A DNA stretch of 64,000 nt from Acinetobacter sp. WCHA45 (GCF_002165255.2 NZ_CP028561.1:434001-498000), one strand, 5' to 3'. Positions 29,382-43,116 are shown, counted from the stretch's first letter. Made by a program: numbers and translations. Notes: generated from the sequence alone by a model not told the origin.

Positions 29382-31013
29382 TTACATAAAGCCTTCAATT
29401 GGCAGCCATGAAATAATTTTCATGCCTGCCTTTTGCCACCATTTCATTCGAGGTTCTTTTGTGTAGATGACAGGGCCTTGTGGTGTTTCACGTCGCCATG
29501 TAATTTTTTTATTGGCATCTAACACTAATTTATAGGCATATTTACTTAGGTTTTGATCCATAGTCGCATGAACAGCTTGCGCTAAAGGTGGGCTATCTAA
29601 AAGCACGCCAATTTCAGTGTTCAGGTATGCTGAGCGTGGATCAAAATTAAATGAACCAATAAAAACTTGCTTTTCATCTAGCGCCATCAGTTTGGCATGT
29701 AAACTGGAACGGCTTAGTCCTTTGATATTTACTTTTGCTTTCTTCGCGAGTTCTTCAGTATGTTTATCGAGATCATTTTTATTTAAGGCTGGGAGGAACT
29801 CATATAGCTGTACACCATGTTCCAGTAAATCCTGACGATATTTTCCATAAAATGCATGAACAACAGCGACATCGTTTGCCTGAAATGAGTTTGTGAGCAC
29901 TCGAACCTCGATTCCATCTTTTGCAAGATCATTGAGAATTTTGGCCCCCTTTTTTTCAGGGACAAAGTAAGCTGAGATGAGGTCAATATTTTTTTCAGGT
30001 TGTTCTAAATGGTTAATCAATTGGAAATTAAGATGTTCTTGTTTTTTGGCTTTTGATTTAATTTTGTCAGGAGAGTCTTTTACAACTTCAGCTTTTACCC
30101 AGTTTAAAGGAATATCCCGACTGATAATTGAATCAATTGCCTGTGAGTTGCCAGTCAGATCAAGATAATTCTGTACCGTTGCTCTCTTATAATGCTCATC
30201 AAGTTGCTGTTTTAGGCTCTCATAGCTTAAGCGATGAGCATTTTGATTGACAATCTCCCTTACATCGTAAGCGTAACTGTGATTCCAGTATTCGTCAAAA
30301 GATTGTGAAATGTCATTTACTGCTTTACCTACCAACATCACATCGACATCAGAAAACTGATAGTTATCACTCACGTTATAGTATTGATTCGTCATATTAC
30401 GTCCACCAATCAAGGCAACTTGTTGGTCTGCAATAAAACTTTTGTTATGCATTCTGCGGTTGATTCGTTTTAAGTCCAAAACCATATCAAGCGCACGGTA
30501 TTTGCGAAAACGATAGGGATTGAATAATTTAACTTCAATATTTGGATGCTGTGCTAGAGCTAAGAAGATGCCTTCAGTTTTTTTTGCGTTATTATCATCA
30601 ATAAGTAATCGCACTTTGACACCACGATCTGCTGCGCGAATCAGCGCATGCAAAGCAAGAGCACCTACTTTGTCATTGTCCCAAATATAATATTGCAAAT
30701 CTAAGGTTTTCTCTGCCTTATCAATTAAACGTAGTCGTGCTGCTAACGCTTCTAGGGGTTCAAATAAAACATGATAACCCGTCAATCCAGGATTTTGTTG
30801 TTCTAAAGGTTGAATGATCTGAGCCAAAGTTGTCTGATTTATTTCTAATTGTTGAATGTTAGATTGTTGTATTGGCTCTATTTTATGTTTAGGTAGTGTG
30901 CTGCATCCTGTGATTGTGATCGCAATACTGCAATAAATCGCAAGCATACTTTTATTGTAAGTAGTTGTACTTATTTTTGTATGTTTGCGATTTAGATGAG
31001 AAAATTGCGTCAT
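29382..31013 (-). CDS. Phospholipase D-family lipoprotein (ClsC-like)
   Basis: This 543-residue protein has a signal peptide and lipobox TITGC (Cys near residue 37). Two HKD motifs follow: HNKSFIADQQVALIGG and HAKLMALDEKQVFIG, the latter continuing SFNFDPRS. This is the layout of cardiolipin synthase C / YmdC-type phosphatidyltransferases acting at the membrane. The lipid substrate is inferred. A shorter start at residue 23 (MLAIYCSIAIT) would give a more typical lipoprotein signal; neither start has a strong ribosome site. Confidence 0.82.
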   Translation of the reverse strand: MTQFSHLNRKHTKISTTTYNKSMLAIYCSIAITITGCSTLPKHKIEPIQQSNIQQLEINQTTLAQIIQPLEQQNPGLTGYHVLFEPLEALAARLRLIDKAEKTLDLQYYIWDNDKVGALALHALIRAADRGVKVRLLIDDNNAKKTEGIFLALAQHPNIEVKLFNPYRFRKYRALDMVLDLKRINRRMHNKSFIADQQVALIGGRNMTNQYYNVSDNYQFSDVDVMLVGKAVNDISQSFDEYWNHSYAYDVREIVNQNAHRLSYESLKQQLDEHYKRATVQNYLDLTGNSQAIDSIISRDIPLNWVKAEVVKDSPDKIKSKAKKQEHLNFQLINHLEQPEKNIDLISAYFVPEKKGAKILNDLAKDGIEVRVLTNSFQANDVAVVHAFYGKYRQDLLEHGVQLYEFLPALNKNDLDKHTEELAKKAKVNIKGLSRSSLHAKLMALDEKQVFIGSFNFDPRSAYLNTEIGVLLDSPPLAQAVHATMDQNLSKYAYKLVLDANKKITWRRETPQGPVIYTKEPRMKWWQKAGMKIISWLPIEGFM

Positions 31014-31115
31014 AATCTTTACTGATTAAAAGTTGGACTTGAGTATAGCATTTCATCAAAAATTATAAATATGAGATGCGATGTATGCCCTAATGTCAGA
31101 TTAATGAGAGTGGTA

Positions 31116-32126
31116 ATGTCGAATTCGGACACAGTTATATTAATTTTCTATATTATTTTTATTGTTTTAGCCTTGTGGGCATTCGCTCAGGCATGGATTC
31201 ATCAAGCAAGAACTGAAACGATTCATCCTTTTAAAGCTTTTGTACATCTAGCAGCATTTTATCTTTCTTATTTATTAGTTCCTCTCTGGTTTTTTACCTT
31301 GTATGCAGGTTGGTCTGAATTTTATAGTTTACATGAGAGTATTTTTGTTTTCCTTTTAACGAGCATATTGATTTATGCACGATTTATTGAACCACATATG
31401 GTTCATATTAAACATCATCAATACCGTTTAAATCCAGATCGTGATTTTATTCGACCTGTTAAAGTGGCCTTAATTGCAGATATGCATGTGGGATTGTTTT
31501 CTGGTCATGAACGTCAATTAAAAAGCATTGTTAAAAAGTTAAATGACGCTAAACCAGATATTGTAGTGGTTGCAGGTGATTGGACTTATGAACCTGAGAA
31601 TCGCTTAATTCAGGAACTCTCAGTACTAAAACAAATTCATGCCCCTGTATATTCTGTCCCCGGTAACCATGATGAGCAGTATCCTGGTCCACCTATACAA
31701 ACATTATTAAAAGATGCATTAGAGCAGAATAATGTGATTGATATAGAAGGGCAGATTATCGATTTTGATGAGTTTCGATTAATTGGAATTGGTGATTTAT
31801 GGGCGGGTAAAGCAAATATGCGATTTATGCCAGACTTACCACAAGATAAACCATGGCTCATTTTATCTCATAACCCTGATACAGTAGATATGGTGCCAGC
31901 ATTACCTACACGACCATTAATGCTTGCTGGTCATACACATGGAGGGCAAATCGAACTTCCTTGGATTACAACGTATATTATGAAAAAAGTGTCTATTTTG
32001 GGGCACAAAAAAGGTTTTTATACACATGAACATGCTGATGTATTTGTAACGGTGGGAACTGGAATGGTTGGTGTTCCATTTCGATTTCGAGTTCCACCGA
32101 CGATTGATATTATTGAACTCATATAA
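31116..32126 (+). CDS. Membrane-anchored metallophosphoesterase (YkuE-like)
   Basis: This calcineurin-like phosphoesterase is anchored by about three N-terminal membrane segments (roughly residues 5-100). The dinuclear metal motifs are all present: ALIADMHVG (D-x-H), VVAGDWTY (GD), PGNHDEQ (GNHD), LSHNPD (H) and LAGHTHGGQ (GHxH). The frame opens at 31071, but MSNSDTVILIF from ATG 31116 gives the membrane segment directly, and AGAG lies before it. The substrate is unknown; family members include lipid-linked phosphohydrolases. The gene ends at a strong terminator shared with the convergent yfi operon. Confidence 0.82.
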   Translation: MSNSDTVILIFYIIFIVLALWAFAQAWIHQARTETIHPFKAFVHLAAFYLSYLLVPLWFFTLYAGWSEFYSLHESIFVFLLTSILIYARFIEPHMVHIKHHQYRLNPDRDFIRPVKVALIADMHVGLFSGHERQLKSIVKKLNDAKPDIVVVAGDWTYEPENRLIQELSVLKQIHAPVYSVPGNHDEQYPGPPIQTLLKDALEQNNVIDIEGQIIDFDEFRLIGIGDLWAGKANMRFMPDLPQDKPWLILSHNPDTVDMVPALPTRPLMLAGHTHGGQIELPWITTYIMKKVSILGHKKGFYTHEHADVFVTVGTGMVGVPFRFRVPPTIDIIELI

Positions 32127-32128
32127 AT

Positions 32129-32160
32129 TAAAAAAGCCAACTTTAAATAGTTGGCTTTTT
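32129..32160. terminator. Bidirectional terminator
   Basis: AAAAAGCCAAC and GTTGGCTTTTT pair around an 8-base loop between the phosphoesterase gene and the convergent yfiB-like gene. Confidence 0.85.
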
Positions 32161-32174
32161 AAAAAAATTACAAG

Positions 32175-32654
32175 TTAAGGAATAATAATAATCGTAACTC
32201 GGCGGTTATTCGCGCGGTTCTCATCAGACGTATTGGGCACGAAAGGTTGGCTTGCACCACGACCAATCACAGTGACATTATTTGGCTTGAAACCCTGATG
32301 AATAAAAATCGAAGAAACGCTTTGAGCGCGTTCTTCAGACAATTTCTGGTTATACTCAGGATTACCAATATCATCAGTGTGACCCACAACTTTTAATTTT
32401 TGCAGATCATATTTGTTCAATTGATTGGCAAGACGAACGATTTCTCTTTGATGTTCAGGTTTGATATCTGCTTTGTTAAAGTCGAAAAGTAAACGTTCAG
32501 GTAGACCCAGACTCCAACCTTCTTCTGTTAAAATGAAACCTTCTTTTTTAAGCATTTTGACTTGACGATATTTCAAAGAACCAAAACTTAAACAGCCAGC
32601 CAATGTTAGGCAGAGTAACGCTACAAAGGAGATCTTAAAAGTGTGAGCGCGCAT
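32175..32654 (-). CDS. yfiB: OmpA-like peptidoglycan-binding lipoprotein, YfiB-type
   Basis: This 159-residue protein has lipobox LTLAGC (Cys21) and a C-terminal OmpA-like domain. The motif VVGHTDDIGNPEYNQKLSEE and the following ERAQSV supply the Asp and Arg used to hold peptidoglycan. In the Pseudomonas YfiBNR system, YfiB in the outer membrane captures the periplasmic inhibitor YfiR and so frees the cyclase YfiN. This gene is last of three co-directional genes in the order yfiR-yfiN-yfiB, with an 8-base gap, which supports the assignment. The symbol is by synteny and domain content. Confidence 0.82.
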   Translation of the reverse strand: MRAHTFKISFVALLCLTLAGCLSFGSLKYRQVKMLKKEGFILTEEGWSLGLPERLLFDFNKADIKPEHQREIVRLANQLNKYDLQKLKVVGHTDDIGNPEYNQKLSEERAQSVSSIFIHQGFKPNNVTVIGRGASQPFVPNTSDENRANNRRVTIIIIP

Positions 32655-32662
32655 AACATGTC

Positions 32663-33886
32663 CTAAATTTCTGGTTTATAAAGAAACCAATGTGGATTTA
32701 AATTTTTAGCTTTATACATTGCTTGATCTGCTTGCATGACTAAATCATCTGGATTGTCTGCAAACTGTGAAAATGCAATCCCTAAACTAAAGCTAAAATG
32801 GATAAGTTGACCGTTAAAATCCAAAGGCTCATCACAACTTGCTAGTAAACCTTCAGCGATTGTTTGTAAATGATCAGAATGATGGATGGTATGCAAAATG
32901 ATTGCGAATTCATCCCCACCCAAACGAGCAATAAAGTCTTCTTGTCTGACAGACTGCATTAATCGATTTGCCATTTCTCTTAATACCGCATCACCAGCAA
33001 GATGACCATAATGATCATTAATTGCTTTAAACTTATTATTATCTATGAAAATCAGTGCAGAATTGTGACGAAATTGCTTATTTTTAAAAATATTGAGCAA
33101 TTCTTCATAAAAATAGTGTCGATTAGGTAAACCTGTGAGCTGGTCATGGCGAGCTTGAAATGAAAGTTGGAGATTCTCTTTCTGTAAATGAGTATGCCAA
33201 ACTTGTATTTCTTCTAAGAGCTCATTAAATACCGTATTAAGATTTTGAAACTCTTTAATATGGTTATTTGGAAAACGTAAGTTGTAAGCTTTTTGGTCAC
33301 TCACTAATTGAGCAATATGGGTTAATGGTTTGATCGCTTGCATGATTTGGCGATAGGTAAGATTAACCGACCATAACAGTGCAATCACAATAAAAAACAT
33401 TGATATGGCAAGGCCAATAATGATGGTTTTTAAGAAATGTAAAATATTTTCTGAGCTGCCATATAAAACTAATTCGCCGACTTGTTTCTTATGATGAATA
33501 ACCGTCAGTTTAATTGGATCATGTAGAAACCATTTATCTAATACGCTTTGTAAAAATGATGTGTGGTGGATTTGCTTGGTACTTTCTGCTAATAATTGAT
33601 GCTCTGGAACATAAACATGAATACTACGAATCGCATGTTCTGTTGTGTAGTCCGCTAAAATTTGATCAATTGCTCCTTTGTCCTTGAAGACAACAGCGGG
33701 CTGGATTCGTTCAAGTAGCGTTTGACTTAATAGTTGTAAATTTTGTTTGGCGTGTGTTTCCATTGTGAATATGGAAATTGTTGCAAAAGTACAAGAGCAA
33801 ATTAAAAAAGTAATTGCAAAAATCGTAAATTGAGATTTACGGAATAAAGCATGTAGCGAAGTAGATTGATATAAATTCGAAATCAC
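32663..33886 (-). CDS. yfiN: Membrane diguanylate cyclase, YfiN/DgcN-type
   Basis: This enzyme makes cyclic-di-GMP from two GTP at the inner membrane. The 407-residue protein has TM1 (about 18-40), a periplasmic domain (about 41-150), TM2 (about 154-174), a HAMP-like segment (175-240) and a GGDEF domain. The active site GGDEF is at 323-327. The product-inhibition I-site R314-x-x-D317 is present five residues before it, so both catalysis and feedback should work. Its neighbours are a YfiR-like inhibitor 5 bases upstream and a YfiB-like lipoprotein 8 bases downstream, which suggests envelope stress or redox input. Confidence 0.88.
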   Translation of the reverse strand: MISNLYQSTSLHALFRKSQFTIFAITFLICSCTFATISIFTMETHAKQNLQLLSQTLLERIQPAVVFKDKGAIDQILADYTTEHAIRSIHVYVPEHQLLAESTKQIHHTSFLQSVLDKWFLHDPIKLTVIHHKKQVGELVLYGSSENILHFLKTIIIGLAISMFFIVIALLWSVNLTYRQIMQAIKPLTHIAQLVSDQKAYNLRFPNNHIKEFQNLNTVFNELLEEIQVWHTHLQKENLQLSFQARHDQLTGLPNRHYFYEELLNIFKNKQFRHNSALIFIDNNKFKAINDHYGHLAGDAVLREMANRLMQSVRQEDFIARLGGDEFAIILHTIHHSDHLQTIAEGLLASCDEPLDFNGQLIHFSFSLGIAFSQFADNPDDLVMQADQAMYKAKNLNPHWFLYKPEI

Positions 33887-33891
33887 TTTAA

Positions 33892-34404
33892 TTACTCCGT
33901 ATTCTTCGCCAAGATTAAGACTCGGGGATCGATATGAACTTTGGAGTAACTCAAAGCATCTAGATTTATTTTAAATGTAGAAGAGGTCTTTTTGTTGTAT
34001 AAACAGAAAATACTGCCAATTTCACATGCTGGATTATTAATACTTAATGACAGTAATGAACGCGATGGATAAGCTTGAATCAAGTTTTGTTGTTGTTGCG
34101 GTGTTGTTGTTGAGAAATACACAACATGACATTCTGTTTTTTGAAAATCTTTTGAATTAACAGCTTGTACCTGATAATCATAGCCAAGTTGTTTAATATT
34201 GGATTGAAATTGATTCGAAGCCTCGGCATTATCTATTACACAAATAATTGGGCGAGATGTATTCGACCACTTGCTATAACTCAATATGGTTAATGCTAAT
34301 TCATAAAAATTATGATTTGAAATGGCGTAACAAATCTGACTCGTAGCGATCAAGGCTAAAAGCAACAGTAATTGTACTTTTTTAATAATAAACCGTATTT
34401 TCAA
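33892..34404 (-). CDS. yfiR: Periplasmic YfiR-like (DUF4154) cyclase inhibitor
   Basis: This 170-residue protein has a signal peptide ending near residue 27. Cys55 and Cys92, and Cys127 and Cys134 (spacing 7), resemble the two disulfide pairs of Pseudomonas YfiR (71-110 and 145-152). Together with gene order this identifies it. YfiR holds the YfiN cyclase off; oxidation or reduction of its disulfides and binding by YfiB relieve this. The three genes run yfiR-yfiN-yfiB with tight spacing, so one operon is likely. The region between this gene and the rRNA promoters (34405-34552) holds no gene that I can see. Confidence 0.8.
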   Translation of the reverse strand: MKIRFIIKKVQLLLLLALIATSQICYAISNHNFYELALTILSYSKWSNTSRPIICVIDNAEASNQFQSNIKQLGYDYQVQAVNSKDFQKTECHVVYFSTTTPQQQQNLIQAYPSRSLLSLSINNPACEIGSIFCLYNKKTSSTFKINLDALSYSKVHIDPRVLILAKNTE

Positions 34405-34552
34405 TCAAAAATGCCAAAAAGTTTGAAGCAAGAGATACATTCTACTTAACTTAATTGTTTAAAAAAAGTTCTTATCGATAAAGAAAATAGACAAAAAGTA
34501 ACTGAGTTAGTCTAAAAAACGTCCACTTAAATAAAAAGATTAGGAAAGGGGG

Positions 34553-34580
34553 TTGTGTTGGGTAAGGAATGATGTAGAAT
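34553..34580 (+). promoter_or_regulatory. Candidate rRNA promoter P1
   Basis: TTGTGT (34553-34558) and TAGAAT (34575-34580) are spaced 16 bases apart, about 350 bases before the 16S gene. The -35 box is imperfect. Upstream A/T-rich sequence could act as an UP element. Confidence 0.5.
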
Positions 34581-34692
34581 GCACATCCATCGGCGGTGAT
34601 GCAGATAAAAACTTGTTGAGAAACAAGGGTTTGGCTAGAGTAGTTAGATTCTTGGGTTAGTTGGTGAGTTTTAAAAATATCGAAATTACCTG

Positions 34693-34720
34693 TTGACTTT
34701 AGTTTAGATTAGAGTAACAT
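34693..34720 (+). promoter_or_regulatory. Candidate rRNA promoter P2
   Basis: TTGACT (34693-34698) and TAACAT (34715-34720) lie 16 bases apart, a good sigma-70 match, about 200 bases before 16S. Confidence 0.6.
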
Positions 34721-34771
34721 AGCCGACCTAGCTTGATGATGACGAATCATCGAGAGGATCATTAAGAGAAT

Positions 34772-34793
34772 AGAAGAACAACTTGTGTGGATT
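34772..34793 (+). other. 5' arm of the pre-16S processing stem
   Basis: AGAAGAACAACTTGTGTGGATT pairs almost perfectly with 36486-36507 beyond the 16S 3' end, with one bulge. Such a stem is the RNase III target that excises pre-16S rRNA. Confidence 0.7.
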
Positions 34794-34925
34794 TTTACTG
34801 GTTGATCGATCGAAAATATTTCATTGATTGAATGGTAGAAATTTCTCGAAGTTTATTTGAGCGAATTTTTAGTCAGAAAATTGATGAGCCAGATTTAGTA
34901 CTTTTAGTAAAGTACAAATGATTTT

Positions 34926-36462
<1,537 letters not shown>

Positions 36463-36485
36463 ACGAAAGATTGACGATCGGTAAG

Positions 36486-36507
36486 AATCCACAACAAGTT
36501 GTTCTTC
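36486..36507 (+). other. 3' arm of the pre-16S processing stem
   Basis: AATCCACAACAAGTTGTTCTTC is the complement of 34772-34793. The two arms bracket the 16S gene. Confidence 0.7.
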
Positions 36508-36521
36508 GAAGATGTATCTGA

Positions 36522-36598
<77 letters not shown>

Positions 36599-36653
36599 AA
36601 TCTGATTGCAGTAGCTTGGATTGAAAGATATGTCGTTCATTAAGTGATAAGCT

Positions 36654-36729
36654 GGGGACTTAGCTTAGTTGGTAGAGCGCCTGCTTTGCACGCAGGAGGT
36701 CAGGAGTTCGACTCTCCTAGTCTCCACCA
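36654..36729 (+). tRNA. alaT: tRNA-Ala (TGC)
   Basis: The 76-base gene starts GGGGACT, pairs with AGTCTCC and ends with encoded CCA. The anticodon loop CTTTGCACG contains TGC. It is 55 bases after tRNA-Ile in the 16S-23S spacer. Confidence 0.97.
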
Positions 36730-37129
36730 TGAATTAAAAGAGTTTGTAAAAACTAAGTTAATTCAAAGCTAAAGTAAATTATAGAAATTAATAAATATCT
36801 AAATAAATCAAAAGAGATTTTGATTTGAGTTTATTAACTTCTGTGATTTATCACAGTTTACTACTCGCTGACGAGGCGGTAGTTAATCATTAACAGATTA
36901 GAATTTGAGTCTGAAATAAATTGTTCACTCATTCAATAACAAAGCAAGAGGAAGTAATTCTTTGAGCTGAGTTGTTAGAAATGAGAACTAGCAAAAACAC
37001 TGAATCAAGCGTTTTGGTATATGAATTTAGATTGAAGCTGTACGGTGATTAAGTTCACGAAACAACAAGCTGTATGAGTAAATGAGAAATCATGAGCTCT
37101 GTTGCTACACCCACTTGTAGGTGTAACGA
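36730..37129 (+). other. Internal spacer between tRNA-Ala and 23S rRNA
   Basis: This 400-base AT-rich stretch has no gene. It contains small hairpins: CTGTGA/TCACAG (36841-36856), ACTACTCGC/GGCGGTAGT (36860-36883) and TACACC/GGTGTA near 37107-37127. TGTTCACTCATTCAATAA near 36920 resembles the boxA antitermination region of Acinetobacter operons. Confidence 0.5.
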
Positions 37130-37145
37130 CTGTTTGGGGTTGTAT

Positions 37146-37152
<7 letters not shown>
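37130..37152 (+). other. 5' arm of the 23S processing stem
   Basis: From CTGTTTGGGGTTGTATAG onward this segment is nearly perfectly complementary to 40028-40051 past the 23S end (one extra base there). The paired arms form the RNase III excision stem of pre-23S rRNA; the last bases overlap the mature 23S end. Confidence 0.7.
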
Positions 37153-40027
<2,875 letters not shown>

Positions 40028-40035
<8 letters not shown>

Positions 40036-40051
40036 TACAACACCCAAACAG
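40028..40051 (+). other. 3' arm of the 23S processing stem
   Basis: CTTGACTATACAACACCC and the bases that follow are the partner of 37130-37152. Confidence 0.7.
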
Positions 40052-40230
40052 TTGTTGTATTCAAGATAAATTCAATACATAACTTGATTTAGTGTGAAAA
40101 CTAGTTAAAATGCTGAACACAAAGTTAGACTCAATATCTAATCCGTTAATAACTCTTTGGTTCGTAAGTAAGGCAGACATGAAGTGAAAACACAACATGA
40201 TCAATAAGACCCCAAAACACCACAACAGTT

Positions 40231-40346
40231 TGCTGGCGACAATAGCAAGAGTGAACCACCTGATCCCTTCCCGAACTCAGAAGTGAAACCTCTTAGCGCT
40301 GATGGTAGTGTGGCATTTGCCATGTGAGAGTAAGTCATCGCCAGCT
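40231..40346 (+). rRNA. rrf: 5S ribosomal RNA
   Basis: This 116-base gene starts TGCTGGCGAC and ends CATCGCCAGC, which pair as helix I. The conserved CCCGAACTCAGAAGTGAAA is present. It is the last gene of the operon. Confidence 0.95.
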
Positions 40347-40356
40347 TTTAAATACG

Positions 40357-40394
40357 AAACACCCCCTCCGCATAAGCAGAGGGGGTGTTTTTTA
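40357..40394 (+). terminator. Terminator of the rRNA operon
   Basis: AAACACCCCCTC and GAGGGGGTGTTT pair around a short loop, with a T-run after, just beyond 5S. Confidence 0.9.
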
Positions 40395-40626
40395 TCGTCC
40401 AGAGTTTTATTTACTGAATCTTTATTTAAAGGATAAGAATAATTAGAGAAAATTTTGTAGACTTCTCGTTTCAAGTAAATAGTTTGATTAAGTTCTCTTA
40501 TATATTTTTTACTTGAAGATAAAGTATATTTACATAAAAGTTAGATTGTGATTTCATTAGGCATATTTTTATAATTAAAAATCTTATCCTGTTTTTAGGT
40601 TAGATTGGGGATATAAAGGAATGATG

Positions 40627-42603
40627 ATGAATAAAAAACAGCTTACTCTAAAGTTGTCTGCAATTGCTGTATCTATTTTATTGGCGAGTTGTGGTGGTGG
40701 TGGTGGCTATTATGGTTCGAATAATAGTAATGACAATACATCAGAAGGAAATGGTCAAACTCCAGTTACAGCAGTAAATATTACAAATATTGCTTTATAT
40801 GATGCGAATAATATTGCTACAAATTCAATTACTGCGGCAGGTGTGACTGCAAAAGTAAAAGTAACAGATGCATCAGGAAAAGGAATTAGTGGAGCAATCG
40901 TTACTTTTAGTGGCGATAGCATTTCTTTTGGTACAACAAATGGTGCTGTGCTCACAAATGTAGATGGTGAGGCGAGTATTTCGATTAAACCGCAAGATTT
41001 GAATGCAACAGGTGCATATCAGGTTTCTGCTATAGCGAGCTATAACGGTGTTTCAGCTACGACTAAGCCATATAGCTTTGTATTACAAGCAGCGAATATT
41101 GTTTTAGCTGGTATAACTGCAGCAGCAACTTCTTTAGAATCGGGTGCATCAACGAACATTACGTTAAAAACACAAGATGCAACTTCTAAAGTGAATCAAA
41201 ATAATGTGACAGTCAATTTCAGTGCGACATGTGGTACTTTTGAGCCTGCAACTGTTATTTCTTCCAATCAGGGAGATATTGCGACTTCTTATAAATCAAT
41301 TGGTTCAAATGGTAAATTATGTGAAGGAGCACAAACAATAACAGCATCAGGGTCAAATATTCCTGAAGCAAAAGTAACTGTTAATATAGCTGAGATTAAG
41401 GCAGACTCTTTGGTTTATACATCTGCTGCAGTGAATTTAGGCATAAAAAGTAGTGGTTCTGCGGCATCGGGTCAAATTGAATTTACTCTTTATGCAAATG
41501 GTACGCCTGCTGCAAATAAAGATGTTCAGATTGAATTATTACGTGCCCCAAATGATTTAAGTTTCTTTGCTTTAGGAAACCGTGACGTTAAAACGATTAA
41601 GAGCGATCCTTCAGGCAAGGTTATTGTGACTTTATATCCTGGCAATATACCTGGTCCTGTAGAAATTAAAGCAACATTAACATCGAATGCTAATGTATCA
41701 GCTTTGTCTAAAAATGTGGCTGTATCAACAGGACGAGTAACACAAACAGGCTTAAGTTTATCTGTATCTAAAAATTCTTTACAAAACGTGGTTGATGGAG
41801 ATACGGCTACGATTACTGCAAGAATGGTTGATCGTACAAGAAATGCTGTTCCAGATGGTACTGTAATTAGCTTTGTTTCGGAAGGTGGTAACGTTGAACC
41901 AAATTGTTCAACAGTTAAAGGTGTATGTTCAGTAACATTAACTACCCAGAATCCTCGTCCTTTAGATAATCGTGTTACTGTACTCGCTTATGTAGAAGGT
42001 GATAAGAGCTATACAGATATCAATGGTGATAATGTTTATACTGCTGGTGTAGATAAGCTGGAAAGTAATATTGGTGATTTCTTCCGTGATGATAATGAAG
42101 ATAACACTTATAATGCTAATTTTGGTGAGTTTCTCTATAAGCGCAGTGCTGGTATCTTAGATTGTGCAGCTTCTAGTATTCTACAACCTAATATTACAAA
42201 AACGTGTGACAGTAGTTTAGATGCAATTGTTCGCCAACAATTATTATTTGCTTTTGCTGATAACACACCGACATTTACAAATGTTAAGGCAAGTGGTAGC
42301 TTATTATCATTTAATATGTATGGGAATAGCCTGCTAAGTGTTCCTATGCCTACAGGTTCGATAGTAAGTGTAACGGCTGAAGACAATACTAAAAACAATG
42401 ATTTATCTTGCACAGCAGAATTAGCAAGCGGTAGTTCACCTGTTGCTAATGTATTTGATCTTTTGACACCAACAACATTTAAAAATAGTGATCAAGCTTA
42501 TTATGGCTATCGCTTGAAAGAATGTGCAGTAGGTGATGCATTAAAAGTATCTGTGGCTTCACCTGACAAAAAAGTTTCAACTATTTATGTAAATTATGAA
42601 TAG
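40627..42603 (+). CDS. Big_1 Ig-like repeat surface lipoprotein
   Basis: This protein of about 658 residues has a lipobox LLASC followed by five glycines, which would make a lipidated, probably outer-membrane or surface protein. After a Ser/Asn-rich linker come several bacterial Ig-like domains of the invasin (Big_1) type, such as TAKVKVTDASGKGISGAIVT and the later GDTATITARMVDRTRNAVPD. Cysteine pairs in the later part may form disulfides. The C-terminal region (about 500-658) is less regular. A role in adhesion is possible but not shown. Three ATG codons run in a row from 40621; AAAGGA directly before the first favours the third. Upstream, 40395-40620 is AT-rich with no gene. Confidence 0.8.
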   Translation: MNKKQLTLKLSAIAVSILLASCGGGGGYYGSNNSNDNTSEGNGQTPVTAVNITNIALYDANNIATNSITAAGVTAKVKVTDASGKGISGAIVTFSGDSISFGTTNGAVLTNVDGEASISIKPQDLNATGAYQVSAIASYNGVSATTKPYSFVLQAANIVLAGITAAATSLESGASTNITLKTQDATSKVNQNNVTVNFSATCGTFEPATVISSNQGDIATSYKSIGSNGKLCEGAQTITASGSNIPEAKVTVNIAEIKADSLVYTSAAVNLGIKSSGSAASGQIEFTLYANGTPAANKDVQIELLRAPNDLSFFALGNRDVKTIKSDPSGKVIVTLYPGNIPGPVEIKATLTSNANVSALSKNVAVSTGRVTQTGLSLSVSKNSLQNVVDGDTATITARMVDRTRNAVPDGTVISFVSEGGNVEPNCSTVKGVCSVTLTTQNPRPLDNRVTVLAYVEGDKSYTDINGDNVYTAGVDKLESNIGDFFRDDNEDNTYNANFGEFLYKRSAGILDCAASSILQPNITKTCDSSLDAIVRQQLLFAFADNTPTFTNVKASGSLLSFNMYGNSLLSVPMPTGSIVSVTAEDNTKNNDLSCTAELASGSSPVANVFDLLTPTTFKNSDQAYYGYRLKECAVGDALKVSVASPDKKVSTIYVNYE

Positions 42604-42614
42604 TTATTAAATTG

Positions 42615-42648
42615 CTAAAAAAAACAGTGCAATAGCACTGTTTTTTTA
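42615..42648. terminator. Bidirectional terminator
   Basis: AAAAAAAACAGTGC and GCACTGTTTTTTT pair around AATA between the Ig-like lipoprotein gene and the convergent DUF442 gene. Confidence 0.85.
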
Positions 42649-42658
42649 TTTTTATTTA

Positions 42659-42994
42659 TTAATCATCCAATAAATCCATCTGCTTCGCTAATTGGTATAA
42701 GTTATTTGAACGATTACCTGTACGGCAGAACATTAAAACGGGTTTTGGTAATTCATTAAAATGATTGGCAAAAGTACGAACATCTAACTCAGTCATTTGA
42801 CCTGATACAACGGGTTGATACACATAATCAAGACCTGCTGAACGTGCTGCTTCTTCTATTTGAGCGCTAGTAGGTTGTTCTGGTCCACCTTCCATATCAG
42901 GACGGTTATTGATGATTGATTTGAAGCCTTTTTCGACGACTTGCTCAACATGTTCAGGACCGATTTGACCTGCAAAACCAACATTTTCTGACAT
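42659..42994 (-). CDS. DUF442 (TIGR01244) phosphatase/sulfurtransferase-like protein
   Basis: This 111-residue cytoplasmic protein has the protein-tyrosine-phosphatase-like loop FCRTGNRSNN (about residues 88-97), a C-x5-R variant with catalytic Cys. It matches the DUF442/BLH family, whose members often act with beta-lactamase-like persulfide dioxygenases in sulfide handling. No such partner is next to it here. A monocistronic gene is suggested by terminators on one side and a divergent hydrolase on the other. Confidence 0.85.
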   Translation of the reverse strand: MSENVGFAGQIGPEHVEQVVEKGFKSIINNRPDMEGGPEQPTSAQIEEAARSAGLDYVYQPVVSGQMTELDVRTFANHFNELPKPVLMFCRTGNRSNNLYQLAKQMDLLDD

Positions 42995-43116
42995 CTTGTC
43001 ACTCCAAAAATAAACAAAACATTTTATGCTCTATCATAGCATTAAGCTTGATCTTGAGCTTAAATGTCTATAGTAAATACATGATGATAAGCAAAAGATA
43101 ACGCAATGGAGCGCGC

